A stretch of DNA of 64,000 nucleotides from CAZMVY01 sp964653435 (GCA_964653435.1 CAZZFA010000001.1:62001-126000); one strand, 5' to 3'; shown: positions 33,907 to 42,789, counted from the first letter of the stretch. Numbers and translations are program-made. Notes: generated by a model from the sequence alone, not told the origin.

Positions 33907-34509
33907 ATGGGGCAGGCCCTTCCGGAACCGCTGGAGCGTCTGATGACGCAGCTCGGAGCCCTGCCGGGGATCGGGCCGAGGAGCGCGGAGCGGATCGCGT
34001 TTCATCTCCTGCGCGCGGGCAGGGAAGAGGCCCTTGCCCTCGCGGATGCGATTCGCGACGTGAAGGAGAAACTCCGGCACTGCTCGCAATGCTTTAACCT
34101 CACGGACAAGGATCCGTGCGCGATCTGCTCGGACCCGAGGCGGGACGCCTCGATCATCTACGTGGTCGAGCAGCCGAAGGATGTACTGGCCCTGGAGGCG
34201 ACGGGCGTGGTGCGGGGGGTCTATCACGTCCTTCTGGGGCATATTGCACCGCTGGAGGGGGTGGGGCCGGGCGATCTGACGATCGAGCCGTTGCTCGAAC
34301 GGGTCCGCCGCGGGGGAGTCAAAGAGGTGGTGCTGGCGACCAATCCGACGGTGGAGGGCGACGGCACGGCGCTGCATCTGCACAGCCTGCTTCGGTCGCT
34401 TCCGGTGAAGGTCACGCGGCTGGCCAGAGGGCTGGCGGTCGGTTCGCAGGTCGAGTATGCCACCCGGGCGATGCTCGAGGCGGCGATCCTGGGGCGTACA
34501 TCCATGTGA
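33907..34509 (+). CDS. recR: Recombination mediator protein RecR
   Basis: 200-residue RecR, which works with RecF and RecO to load RecA on gapped DNA. It has the helix-hairpin-helix LPGIGPRSAER (19-29), a four-cysteine zinc finger (Cys59, 62, 71, 74: HCSQC and CAIC), and a Toprim domain starting ASIIYVVEQPKDVLALE. The C-terminal YATRAMLEAAILGR is typical. ATG 33907 was chosen; GTG four codons upstream has a comparable ribosome-binding context. It is complete and sits in the expected ebfC-recR order. Confidence 0.96.
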   Translation: MGQALPEPLERLMTQLGALPGIGPRSAERIAFHLLRAGREEALALADAIRDVKEKLRHCSQCFNLTDKDPCAICSDPRRDASIIYVVEQPKDVLALEATGVVRGVYHVLLGHIAPLEGVGPGDLTIEPLLERVRRGGVKEVVLATNPTVEGDGTALHLHSLLRSLPVKVTRLARGLAVGSQVEYATRAMLEAAILGRTSM

Positions 34510-34697
34510 CCGGCGGGTTTAGCTCTTTTCTTCGCAGTTGCTTTTTTCCCCGCGGATCAGCCTGGTGCGGACGTGTGAAATCCGGCGAATCCGGCTAATA
34601 TCCCCTCCGACGCCGGTCGAAAAGTCAGATGAGACCGGTCCGTCGGCCGTCCTGGCGGCATGTCGGGCCGGGGCGGGTCGACCCGGAAACCGCGCGT

Positions 34698-34728
34698 TTG
34701 CGGACGCGGGGCCCGAGCCGGTTATAAT
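34698..34728 (+). promoter_or_regulatory. Promoter of rpoN with an almost absent leader
   Basis: A perfect TATAAT lies at 34723-34728, with TTGCGG at 34698-34703 (19-bp spacer). The rpoN ATG is at 34737, so a transcript starting 6-8 bases after the -10 box would begin within a base or two of the start codon. Confidence 0.6.
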
Positions 34729-34736
34729 GGATTGCG

Positions 34737-36182
34737 ATGTCACAGTTTCTGTCACAGATTCCGTCGCAGATGATGAGGCAGGAGCAGCGTCTCACGCCGC
34801 AGCTCATCCAGTCGATGGATATCCTTCAGTTGCCGCTGGCGGCCCTGGAGGCACGCATCAACGAGGAACTGGACCGCAATCCCATGCTGGAGCGGGTGGA
34901 GAACGACCACGTGCCGGCGGCTGAACCGGCTCCGCCGGAACCCGCAACGAAGGAGGTGGCCGCGGAGGCCGAGGCGTTCACCCGGTTGGACCGGCTTTCC
35001 CGCGAGTACGGCCTGGACGAAGGCGATCAGGGGTACGGGCGTCCGTACCGGGACGCGGGGGAGCGTGACGCAAAGATGGACGCGATGGCCAACACGGCCA
35101 GCCGTCCGATCTCACTTCAGGAGTATCTGCTCCAACAGTGGGCCCTGGAGGAGGTGGACGAGGATGTTCGCCGGGCCGGGGAGCTGATCATCAACTACAT
35201 CGATGACGACGGGTGGCTGCGGACGGACCTCGCGGAGATCGCCCGTCAGGCGGACCCGCCGGTCTCGATGGAGGTGATGGAGCGGGCGTTGCGCCGGGTT
35301 CAGGGGCTGGAGCCGGCAGGGATCGGCGGGCGGAGCCTGCAGGAGTGCCTTCTCATACAGCTCGACGCACAGGGTGGAAATCACGAGCTGGAGAGGGTGC
35401 TGATCGAGCGTCACCTGGAGGACATTCAGAAGAACCGCTATCCGGCGATCGCCAAGGCGACGGGCAAGACGATCGAGGAAGTCAAGGCGGCCGTGGGGCG
35501 CATCAGCCGGCTGCACCCGAAGCCGGGGTACCTGGTGGTGGACCGTGAGGCGCCGCCGATCATCCCGGATGTGATCATTGATTACGCCGAAGACGGGGAC
35601 GGCTACGTGGTCCGGCTCGCGCGGGGAAACTCGCCGCGGCTGCGGTTGTCGCCGGTGTACTCGAAGATGCTCCGGGAGCACGCGGACAAGGCGGAGCGGG
35701 AGTTTCTCCGGAAGAACCTGGAGTCGGCGCGAGCGCTGATCGACGCGATCACGTACCGGCGCGACCGGCTCCTGGAGCTGACGAAGGTGGTGGCCGAGCG
35801 GCAGCGGGACTTCCTCGAACAGGGGCCGCAGGCGCTGAAGGTACTGCGGATGAGTACGCTGGCGGAGGAGTTCGGCTGCGACCCATCGACGATCAGCCGG
35901 ACGGTGGCCGACAAGTATGTGCAGACGCCGCGGGGGATCTACCCTCTGCGCTACTTCTTCACGGGCGGGACGGAGAGTGCGGACGGCGAATCGACGAGCT
36001 GGGACAGCGTCCGCGCGCGGGTGAAGGAGATCATTGACAACGAGGATCCGAACGAGCCGCTGAGCGATGACGCCGTAGTCGAGAAGCTTCAGGCCGAAGG
36101 GCTGACCGTCTCGCGCCGGACGATTGCAAAGTACCGGCAGCAATTGAACATCCCGCCGGCAAGGCAACGCAAGAAGTACTGA
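34737..36182 (+). CDS. rpoN: RNA polymerase sigma-54 factor
   Basis: 481-residue sigma-54. Region I is glutamine- and leucine-rich (QEQRLTPQLIQSMDILQLPL, residues 15-34). The acidic spacer follows, then the core-binding domain, and the DNA-binding part contains the helix-turn-helix EEFGCDPSTISRTVADKY and the RpoN box SRRTIAKYRQQL near residue 465. It directs RNA polymerase to -24/-12 promoters with an enhancer-binding protein. No ribosome-binding site is visible before ATG 34737, consistent with leaderless translation. No hpf or ptsN homologue follows, as it would in Proteobacteria. Confidence 0.97.
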   Translation: MSQFLSQIPSQMMRQEQRLTPQLIQSMDILQLPLAALEARINEELDRNPMLERVENDHVPAAEPAPPEPATKEVAAEAEAFTRLDRLSREYGLDEGDQGYGRPYRDAGERDAKMDAMANTASRPISLQEYLLQQWALEEVDEDVRRAGELIINYIDDDGWLRTDLAEIARQADPPVSMEVMERALRRVQGLEPAGIGGRSLQECLLIQLDAQGGNHELERVLIERHLEDIQKNRYPAIAKATGKTIEEVKAAVGRISRLHPKPGYLVVDREAPPIIPDVIIDYAEDGDGYVVRLARGNSPRLRLSPVYSKMLREHADKAEREFLRKNLESARALIDAITYRRDRLLELTKVVAERQRDFLEQGPQALKVLRMSTLAEEFGCDPSTISRTVADKYVQTPRGIYPLRYFFTGGTESADGESTSWDSVRARVKEIIDNEDPNEPLSDDAVVEKLQAEGLTVSRRTIAKYRQQLNIPPARQRKKY

Positions 36183-36185
36183 CCG

Positions 36186-37010
36186 TCACTTCTCCCTGCG
36201 AAACTCGTCGATGAGTCGCTGGGCTTCCCTGTTCACATCGAAGTCGGACGCACCGGGCTTGCTCTGAAAGCGGGACATGTCGATCTCGCCGCAGGGGCGA
36301 GGGTCGATGTTCTTTTCGAAACGTTCGGCGAACTGACGCCAGCCCTCGCCGTGGACCATGTAGTCCTTGCCCTTGATCGCGAGGAGGGCCTTGAACGCCT
36401 CGAAGGCGGCGCCGGCCATGGGCGGCGGGAAGCGGACGTAGACGATCTGGCCGTTGGGCAGGAGGCAGCGCTGGAAGTCGATGTCCTTCGCCGTGCGTAG
36501 GAACTTTTCGAGGGCGGGCGCGGTACGCGGGTCGTCCTTGTAGCCGCGGATACACCAGACGATCATCGTGCGGTTGAACGGGTCGGTCTCCGTGCGGAGG
36601 GCCCGGAGCAGGTGGTCAAGCGAGGCCGGCCGCTTCGCCGCGGCAACGCCGCAGATCCCGTTGGCCCGCGTGTTGGGGTCGTTGTCGGACATCTGACGGA
36701 CGAAATCGTGATAGTCGGCCTCCGACACGTTCTCCGGCAGGGCGGCGGCGAAGTAGAGGTAGGCGCCGTCGAGGCGGGCCGGCGGTGTGTTCTCGGCCTC
36801 GTTGCGGAACTGCTGGAGTTCGGCGGACAGGGCGGGCTGGGAGGTCGGGGTCCGGGTTCCGGGTTCCGGGTTCCGGGTTTCGGGTTTCGCCTCTCGGGCT
36901 TCGGGTCTGGCCGCTGTGGCTGCTTGGGACGGAGCGGGCTCGGCGTGCGGGCGATGGCAGCCGATGCAGGTCACTAGCACGATCCAGGTTAGCTTGCGTA
37001 GCGCGGTCAT
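36186..37010 (-). CDS. Lipoprotein, possibly HEAT-like, with a heptamer-repeat spacer
   Basis: 274-residue predicted lipoprotein with lipobox CIGC (Cys18). The spacer at about residues 35-60 (AKPETRNPEPGTRTP) is encoded by a GGGTTCC-type simple repeat. The C-terminal domain is helical with a segment (RANGICGVAAAKRPASLDHL) that suggests HEAT-like repeats, but this is weak. No function is evident. It is convergent with rpoN, 3 bp apart, and lies between rpoN and prfB on the minus strand. Confidence 0.72.
   Translation of the reverse strand: MTALRKLTWIVLVTCIGCHRPHAEPAPSQAATAARPEAREAKPETRNPEPGTRTPTSQPALSAELQQFRNEAENTPPARLDGAYLYFAAALPENVSEADYHDFVRQMSDNDPNTRANGICGVAAAKRPASLDHLLRALRTETDPFNRTMIVWCIRGYKDDPRTAPALEKFLRTAKDIDFQRCLLPNGQIVYVRFPPPMAGAAFEAFKALLAIKGKDYMVHGEGWRQFAERFEKNIDPRPCGEIDMSRFQSKPGASDFDVNREAQRLIDEFRREK
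36848..36889 (-). repeat. GGGTTCC heptamer repeat inside the lipoprotein gene
   Basis: Three to four tandem units of CCGGGTT/GGGTTCC then a degenerating GGGTTTC, read in frame as the low-complexity spacer of the lipoprotein. A related block on the opposite strand (CCCGAACCCCGATCCCCG) lies at about 37157-37189, between this gene and prfB. Confidence 0.7.
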
Positions 37011-37193
37011 TTCTCGTGAGCGTACCTCATCCAGGGGGTGAATGGCGCCGCCAAGCAGCGATTCCTCAGAATCAGCGCCTGGCAGCATTGAACACGGGGT
37101 TCGCATGCCGCGGCCCGTCTTCGAGTACGACGCCAGACCGCGCCGCCCATCCGAGGCCCGAACCCCGATCCCCGAACCCCGGAACCCGTTCGC

Positions 37194-38304
37194 TCACCCC
37201 GCGTTCTTTCGCCTTCGCCGCAGCTCCGCCTCGATGAACGGCTGAATGTCGCCGTCCAGAACCGCCTGCGGATTCCCGGTCTCGTAGCCGGTGCGGAGGT
37301 CCTTGACGAGCTGGTACGGCTGGAGGACGTAGCTGCGGATCTGGTGGCCCCAGGCGATCTCGCCCTTGTCGCCGTAGAGCTTGGCGAGTTCCTTGTCGCG
37401 CTTCTCCTGCTCCAGTCGGTCGATTTTGGCCTGGAGGATGGAGAGGGCCATCTTCTTGTTCTGCTGCTGGCTCCGCTCATTGACGCACTCCACGACGATA
37501 CCCGTCGGAATATGTTTGACGCGCACGGCGGTCGAGAGCTTGTTGACGTTCTGGCCACCGGCGCCGGCGGAGCGGCGGAAGAACACGATGTCGAGGTCGT
37601 TCTCCTTCAGGTCGGTGTCGGCCTCGGGCAGCTCGGGCAGCACGTCGACGGCGGCAAAGCTGGTGTGTCGCCGGGCGTTTGCGTCGAACGGGCTGATCCG
37701 CACGAGGCGGTGCACGCCGCGTTCGCAGGAAAGGTAGCCCGTGGCGTAGGGGCCCTTGACGCGGAGCGTGATGCTGCGAATGCCGGCGCCCTCGCCGTCC
37801 GTGCGGGCGAGTTCCTCGACCTCGTAGCCGTTGCGCTCGAAGTAGCGAAGGTACATGCGAAGGAGCATCTCGGCCCAGTCGCAGGCCTCGGTGCCGCCGG
37901 CACCGGCCTGAATCGAGAAGAAGCAGTCGCGGTCGTCGTTCGGGCCGGACAGCAGCGTCATCAGCTCGACGCGCTCCGTTTCGCGGGCGAGCGCGGTCAG
38001 TTCCTTGTCGAGTTCCTCGAGCGTGGCGGCGTCGTTCTCGCTCTGGCCGAGTTCGAGCATGACCTGGGCGTCTTCGAGTCGTTTGAGAAGGGCCTGGACG
38101 GGTTCCGTGGTCGCCTTGAGGGACTTGACCTCCTTGATGACGGCCTGCGAGGCATCCGGATTGTCCCAGAAACCGGGCGCCGCCATTTTGAGTTCGAGTT
38201 CGCCCAGACGGGCCAGCTTGGCGGGCAAGTCAAAGAGAGTCCCGGATGGCGATGATCCGGGCCGAAAGGTCCTTCAGTGTGCCGGCGGGGTCTTCGTGCT
38301 GCAC
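37194..38304 (-). CDS. prfB: Peptide chain release factor 2, with programmed +1 frameshift
   Basis: Release factor 2, which terminates at UGA and UAA. Start is GTG 38304, with AAGGAG 8 bp upstream. After 24 codons the frame meets TGA at 38230-38232 in the CTT TGA C context of the classical RF2 autoregulatory site; a +1 shift continues into the main frame, giving 369 residues. The main body carries the stop-codon-recognition tripeptide SPF (RISPFDANARRHTSF) and the GGQ peptidyl hydrolysis motif (GAGGQNVNKLSTAVR). Expression is therefore expected to fall when RF2 is abundant. No strong Shine-Dalgarno-like stimulator is seen before the shift. Confidence 0.95.
38229..38235 (-). promoter_or_regulatory. 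RF2 programmed +1 frameshift site (CTTTGAC)
   Basis: The slip site CTT TGA C is identical to the E. coli prfB site. The frame-0 part starts at GTG 38304 and the +1 part continues GAC TTG CCC. Confidence 0.9.
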
Positions 38305-38382
38305 GTTCGTGGCTCCTTGCTGGTACGCGCACGGTTATAGCGGAACGCGGACGGCCGGACAAGCGGACGTCCGCGCCGAGAC

Positions 38383-38716
38383 GAGGCGCTCGCTTGCGCT
38401 TCGCGTCCGGATGGGGCGCTTGCTTGCACTTCGCGTTCGGACGGGGCGCTTGCTTGCGCTTCGCGTTCGCACGGGGCGCTCGCTTGCGTTTCGCGTTCGC
38501 ACGGGGCGCTTGCTTGCGCTTCGCGTTCGCACGGGGCGCTCGCTTGCGCTTCGCGTTCGGACGGGGCGCTCGCTTGCGCTTCGCGTTCGGACGGGGCGCT
38601 TGCTTGCGCTTCGCGTTCGCACGGGGCGCTCGCTTGCGCTTCGCGTTCGGACGGGGCGCTTGCTTGCGCTTCGCGTTCGGACGGGGCGCTCGCTTGCGCT
38701 TCGCGTTCTGTTGGGC
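38383..38716 (+). repeat. Tandem array of a 30-bp repeat, array 1
   Basis: Ten complete 30-bp units from 38401 to 38700, with a partial unit before and after. Each starts TCGCGTTCGG(or C)ACGGGG and ends with GCTTGCGCT; units differ mainly by G/C and T/C switches. The last partial unit reads TCGCGTTCTGTTGGGC, the opposite-strand form of the 29-bp type. It lies upstream of prfB and downstream of the HEPN gene, filling most of a 470-bp gap. Confidence 0.93.
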
Positions 38717-38774
38717 GGGGAGAGATGCCTGCGGCACACTGCAGCCGGTTCCGCCGAGGCCGCTGTGATCCTGC

Positions 38775-39191
38775 CTATGACTTTCCCGGGGCATGCGGGC
38801 CAAGGAGATACGTCCTCACCGCATGCACGAAGCGGACGGATTTGTTGAGTATTTCCTCCGCCTTCTCTGGCGATACCGGCTCGACTGCTCTGTAATCGGA
38901 TAGCTGGCGGACCTCGAACGCTTTATGGAGGTCCTTCGAGAGTTCGAGTGGCAAGATCCCTTTCGACGCGAACTCCGTGTCGAACAGGCTGATGGCGCCT
39001 GCGTGTTTCGATGGCACGCGTCCGATGCTCTGCAGGAGTGCGAGTACGGCATAGAACATGGCGTAGTACGCACGGTTGACCACGCTGTATGTGCTGCGGC
39101 TTGCGTCGAGGAGAAACTTCGCGTCGTCGAGTGCGATCTGTGCCTGATCGAGGCGATGGCGGATCAGGACGGCAGTTTCGTCGTTGGTCAT
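38775..39191 (-). CDS. HEPN domain protein, toxin-like partner of MNT
   Basis: 138-residue HEPN-domain protein. The helical core SVVNRAYYAMFYAVLALL is typical, and an Rx4H motif (Arg58-VPSK-His63) matches the RNase signature of HEPN toxins. HEPN proteins cut RNA and are held in check by a cognate nucleotidyltransferase. Its ATG overlaps the stop of the upstream nucleotidyltransferase gene (ATGA), with GGAGG just ahead. The target RNA is unknown. The pair is bracketed by two 30-bp repeat arrays. Confidence 0.9.
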   Translation of the reverse strand: MTNDETAVLIRHRLDQAQIALDDAKFLLDASRSTYSVVNRAYYAMFYAVLALLQSIGRVPSKHAGAISLFDTEFASKGILPLELSKDLHKAFEVRQLSDYRAVEPVSPEKAEEILNKSVRFVHAVRTYLLGPHAPGKS

Positions 39192-39508
39192 ACCTCCAGC
39201 CCCTCCGCCTGCACAGCCTGCGCCAGCAGGGAGTACCGCTCGGGACCGTTTTCCCATTCCTCTCGACCAAAAACCACCGGCACGACCACGATTGCCTGGT
39301 CGAAGCCCGCCTCCCAGGCACAGTCACTCACCGCATCCCTGGCCTGATCGTCCGCGGCTCCATCGAGAATGACCGCCACATCCATATCCGATTGCGGGTC
39401 GGCGTCGCCACGCGCCCGCGAACCGAAGAGAATAATCCGGTACACGTGAACCCGCTTGGACAGCAACACCTTGAACCGATCCAGGACGACCTTCTCCGTG
39501 GTGTTCAT
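39188..39508 (-). CDS. MNT nucleotidyltransferase, antitoxin partner of HEPN
   Basis: 106-residue minimal nucleotidyltransferase. The GSx10DxD motif is intact: Gly29-Ser30 in LFGSRARGD and Asp41 and Asp43 in SDMDVAV. In known MNT/HEPN systems, the MNT partner neutralises the toxin, in some cases by adding AMP groups to it. It is first in the two-gene operon, with a promoter at 39542-39571 and GGGAG 10 bp before ATG 39508. Its last codons overlap the HEPN start. Confidence 0.92.
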   Translation of the reverse strand: MNTTEKVVLDRFKVLLSKRVHVYRIILFGSRARGDADPQSDMDVAVILDGAADDQARDAVSDCAWEAGFDQAIVVVPVVFGREEWENGPERYSLLAQAVQAEGLEV

Positions 39509-39541
39509 TGCTGCAAAGCTCCCGCCGTGATTCGTGCACCC

Positions 39542-39571
39542 ATTGTATCGGGCAGGCGATCGTGTGGTAAA
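39542..39571 (-). promoter_or_regulatory. Promoter of the MNT-HEPN operon
   Basis: On the minus strand TTTACC (39571-39566) and TACAAT (39547-39542) are 18 bp apart, about 34 bp before the MNT start codon. Confidence 0.5.
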
Positions 39572-39596
39572 CAGGTGCCCGCCGGCTTTGTGTCCA

Positions 39597-39845
39597 AACG
39601 TGCGGGGCGCTCGCTTGCGCTTCGCGTTCGGACGGGGCGCTCGCTTGCGCTTCGCGTNNNNNNNNNNNNNNNNNNNNNNNNNNNNNNNNNNNNNNNNNNN
39701 NNNNNNNNNNNNNNNNNNNNNNNNNNNNNNNNNNNNNNNNNNNNNNNNNNNNNNNNNCGCTCGCTTGCGCTTCGCGTTCGGACGGGGCGCTCGCTTGCGC
39801 TTCGCGTTCGGATCGAGGGCGCTCGCTTGCGCTTCGCGTTCTGTT
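39597..39845 (+). repeat. Tandem array of the 30-bp repeat, array 2, interrupted by a sequence gap
   Basis: The same unit and orientation as the array at 38383-38716. Units on both sides of the N run are alike, and the array ends with the same TCGCGTTCTGTTGGGCG word. Unit number cannot be counted because of the gap. Confidence 0.9.
39658..39757. other. Assembly gap of exactly 100 N
   Basis: A run of 100 N, the conventional length for a gap of unknown size, lies wholly inside the second 30-bp repeat array. The true array length here is unknown. Confidence 0.98.
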
Positions 39846-39869
39846 GGGCGATGCCTGCCGCAGGTGCCG

Positions 39870-42017
39870 TCAGTTCTTCCGGCGGTGCTGGCGTTTGGGC
39901 TTCCACGTGCCGGTGTCTTTCTTCGCCGGGGCGGGATGAGCGGACTGCGTTGCCGCGCCCTTGCTGTGGCCGTGCGCGCGGGCGTTGCCGTCGCTACCGG
40001 CGGTGCCGTCGCTACCGGCGGTGCCGTCGCCACCGCCTACCGTTGCCAGCTCCGGCATCTCCTTGAGCTGCTTGATCCGGTCGCGGAGGGCGGCGGCCTT
40101 CTCGAACTCGAGCATCTCGGCGGCTTCGAGCATCTCCTTCTCCAGGGCGGCGAGGAGTTCGGTGCGGTCCATCTCCTCCTCGCTGGCGTGGATCGCCTCC
40201 ATCGCGACACGGCGGGCGGCAATCTGGGTCTCCAGGCCCGCGCGGATTTCCTTCTTGATCGTCTCAGGCGTGATGCCGTGCTCCTCGTTGTATGCGAGCT
40301 GGATGGCACGGCGACGATTCGTCTCGTCGATGGCCCGCTGCATACTCGGCGTGATCTTGTCGGCGTAGAGGATAACCTCGGCGTTCACGTTGCGGGCCGT
40401 GCGGCCGATCGTCTGAATGAGCGAGGTTTCGCTCCGCAGGAAGCCCTCCTTGTCGGCGTCCATGATCGCCACGAGCGACACTTCCGGCAGATCGAGCCCC
40501 TCCCGGAGGAGGTTTACGCCGACGAGCACGTCGAACTCGCCGCTCCGCAGGGCCTTGAGGATCTCCACGCGCTCCAGCGTATCGATCTCGCTGTGGAGGT
40601 AGCGGCCGCGGAGGCCCTCCTGCTGGATGTAGTTCGACAGGTCCTCGGCGAGGCGCTTCGTGAGCGTCGTGACGAGGACGCGTTCGCCGGCCGCCGCCCG
40701 CTCGCTGATGCGGCGGAGAAGGTCGGGCACCTGGCCGCGGGCGGGGCAGACCTCGATCTTCGGGTCCACGAGGCCCGTCGGGCGGATGATCTGCTCGACC
40801 ACCTCACCGCCGCAGGCCTTCAGCTCGTACGGGCCGGGCGTGGCCGAGGTGAAGAGAACCTGATTCCACATGCTCTCGAACTCCTCGAAACGCATCGGGC
40901 GGTTGTCGAGGCAGCTCGGCAGGCGGAAGCCGTGCTCGACGAGGACCTCCTTGCGGCTGCGGTCGCCGGCGTACATGGCGTTGAGTTGCGGGATCGTCAC
41001 GTGCGACTCGTCCAGGATCAGCAGGAAGTCCTTCGGGAAGTAATCGACGAGCGTGTAGGGCTTGGCGCCCGGGGGCGTTCCGGCGAGGTGGCGCGAGTAG
41101 TTTTCGATGCCGCTGCAGTAGCCGACCTCGAGGATCATCTCGATGTCGTATTTCGTGCGGGCGGCGAGGCGCTGGGCCTCGAGGAGCTTGCCGTGGCGGC
41201 GGAGTTCCATGAGCCGCTGCTCCAGTTCCTCGCGGATGGACTGGACGGCCCGCTGGATCCGCTCTTCCGGCATGACGTAGTGGACGGCCGGGTAGAGGAA
41301 GAAGTGGTTGTCCTGGGCGAGGGTTTCGCCCGTGAGCGGGTTGATCATCTCGATGCGGTCCACCTCGTCGCCGAAAAGCTCGATGCGGTAGGCGCACTCC
41401 TCGTAGGCGGGGTGGATCTCGATCACATCGCCGCGGACGCGGAAGGTGCCTCGCTTGAACGCCACGTCGTTCCGCTGATACTGCAAGTCCACGAAGCGCC
41501 GGAGCAGCTCGTCGCGCTCGACCTGTTCCCCGCGACGCAGCGAGATCACGCTGGCCTTGTAGTCCTCCGGCGAACCGAGGCCGAAGATGCAGGAGACGCT
41601 CGCGACGATGATCACATCGCGCCGCGAGACGAGCGAGCTGGTGGCGCTGAGGCGGAGGCGGTCAAGGTCGTCGTTGCGGGCGGCGTCCTTCTCAATGTAG
41701 ATGTCGCGCTGCGGAATATACGCCTCGGGCTGGTAGTAGTCGTAATAGCTGACGAAGTATTCGACGGCGTTGTGGGGGAAGAGCTGGCGGAACTCTTCGT
41801 AGAGCTGGGCAGCAAGCGTCTTATTGTGAGAGATGACCAGCGTGGGCCGCTGGAGGTTCTGGATGACGTGCGCCATCGTAAACGTCTTGCCGCTGCCGGT
41901 GACGCCGAGCAGGCACTGGCGCTTGGCGCCCTGCCGGAACGCACGGGTGAGCTTCTCGATCGCCTCGGGCTGATCGCCCCGAGGCTCGTACGGACTGACG
42001 ATCTGAAAACCCGACAC
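39870..42017 (-). CDS. uvrB: Excinuclease ABC subunit B
   Basis: 715-residue UvrB of nucleotide excision repair; it receives damage from UvrA and then pairs with UvrC for incision. Walker A GVTGSGKT lies at 38-45, the DNA-clamping beta-hairpin around YYDYYQPEAYIPQRDIYIEK is at about 92-111, and the helicase motif VNLLREGLDLPEV and the UVR domain (ALEKEMLEAAEMLEFEKAAA) follow. A Gly/Asp/Lys-rich tail of about 55 residues extends beyond the UVR domain. GTG 42017 is the start, preceded at 8 bp by GGAGGAG. The stop lies about 24 bp past the repeat array. Confidence 0.97.
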   Translation of the reverse strand: MSGFQIVSPYEPRGDQPEAIEKLTRAFRQGAKRQCLLGVTGSGKTFTMAHVIQNLQRPTLVISHNKTLAAQLYEEFRQLFPHNAVEYFVSYYDYYQPEAYIPQRDIYIEKDAARNDDLDRLRLSATSSLVSRRDVIIVASVSCIFGLGSPEDYKASVISLRRGEQVERDELLRRFVDLQYQRNDVAFKRGTFRVRGDVIEIHPAYEECAYRIELFGDEVDRIEMINPLTGETLAQDNHFFLYPAVHYVMPEERIQRAVQSIREELEQRLMELRRHGKLLEAQRLAARTKYDIEMILEVGYCSGIENYSRHLAGTPPGAKPYTLVDYFPKDFLLILDESHVTIPQLNAMYAGDRSRKEVLVEHGFRLPSCLDNRPMRFEEFESMWNQVLFTSATPGPYELKACGGEVVEQIIRPTGLVDPKIEVCPARGQVPDLLRRISERAAAGERVLVTTLTKRLAEDLSNYIQQEGLRGRYLHSEIDTLERVEILKALRSGEFDVLVGVNLLREGLDLPEVSLVAIMDADKEGFLRSETSLIQTIGRTARNVNAEVILYADKITPSMQRAIDETNRRRAIQLAYNEEHGITPETIKKEIRAGLETQIAARRVAMEAIHASEEEMDRTELLAALEKEMLEAAEMLEFEKAAALRDRIKQLKEMPELATVGGGDGTAGSDGTAGSDGNARAHGHSKGAATQSAHPAPAKKDTGTWKPKRQHRRKN

Positions 42018-42281
42018 GGGTGTTTCTCCTCCGGGAACCGTCCGATGCCGTTGTCCTTCACGATGCGTCCGCGCGCGATCCCGTCGCGCAGCGCGGCACG
42101 GAAAGAGATACTCCCGACGCGGGGGCGAGGTCCCGGACATCGCCGCACGACATTGCGCGGAGGCGGGAATGTCGCACCCGCGACCACACGTATCACTATA
42201 GTGTAGGTCATCGCGGACGGGAGAGAAAAGGCGAGGTCGTCAAGCCCGGGGCGAGCCCTGCACAGAGCAAGCTGCGGGTCG

Positions 42282-42789
42282 TTACTCGCAACGTGCCGTC
42301 GGCAACTCCGGACTCACCCCGCACTTCGGCGGGCGGTCCGGGCCGTTGAAACAGTTCTGGAATGCGAGGAAGTCCGCCAGATCGTCATCGGCGTCTCCGT
42401 CGAGGTCCGCTTCGGCACAAGTACCCGCCTTGGGGGGCCGATTCGGGCCGTTGAAGCACGCGCGGAAGTACTGGAAGTCCTGCAGATCCGTATCGGCGTC
42501 CTGGTCCAGATCGCCGCGAACGCGCGGCGCGATCGTGAAGGCCCGGTCGCTGCTGTCGTAAACGGAGTATCCGCACGCATCCTGGGCGTCGAGGCGGATT
42601 GTGAAGTCGCGCCCGGTGTCCACGGATGGGTCGATGGTCCAGGTGAAGCGGCGCCGGTCGGTCGGGGCAGCGGTGCGGCCGGCGTGCCGGGTGGCCTGGC
42701 TTGGCCGTAAGCGGCTGCGGGCACCAACGGCATAGCGGCCAGGAGTACGCGACCTAATGCTCGTGTCAGCGTGAGGTTAGAAGCCATCG
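42282..42789 (-). pseudogene. Exported dockerin-repeat protein, frameshifted
   Basis: A signal peptide (SNLTLTRALGRVLLAAMPLVP) begins at ATG 42789 and reads in one frame to about AAAYGQA. The rest of the protein (FTWTIDPSVDTGRDFTIRLD, then two dockerin-like repeats DLDQDADTDLQDFQYF and DLDGDADDDLADFLAF each followed by CFNGP) is in another frame. The switch lies around 42680-42720. Either a real frameshift or a sequencing error separates them. Such CFNGPNRPP dockerin-like ends are common in planctomycete surface proteins. With the frameshift repaired, about 165 residues would be made. Confidence 0.7.

Noticed and set aside
38383..39845. CRISPR array
   Set aside because: Units are contiguous near-identical 30-mers with no spacers, and no cas gene is near.
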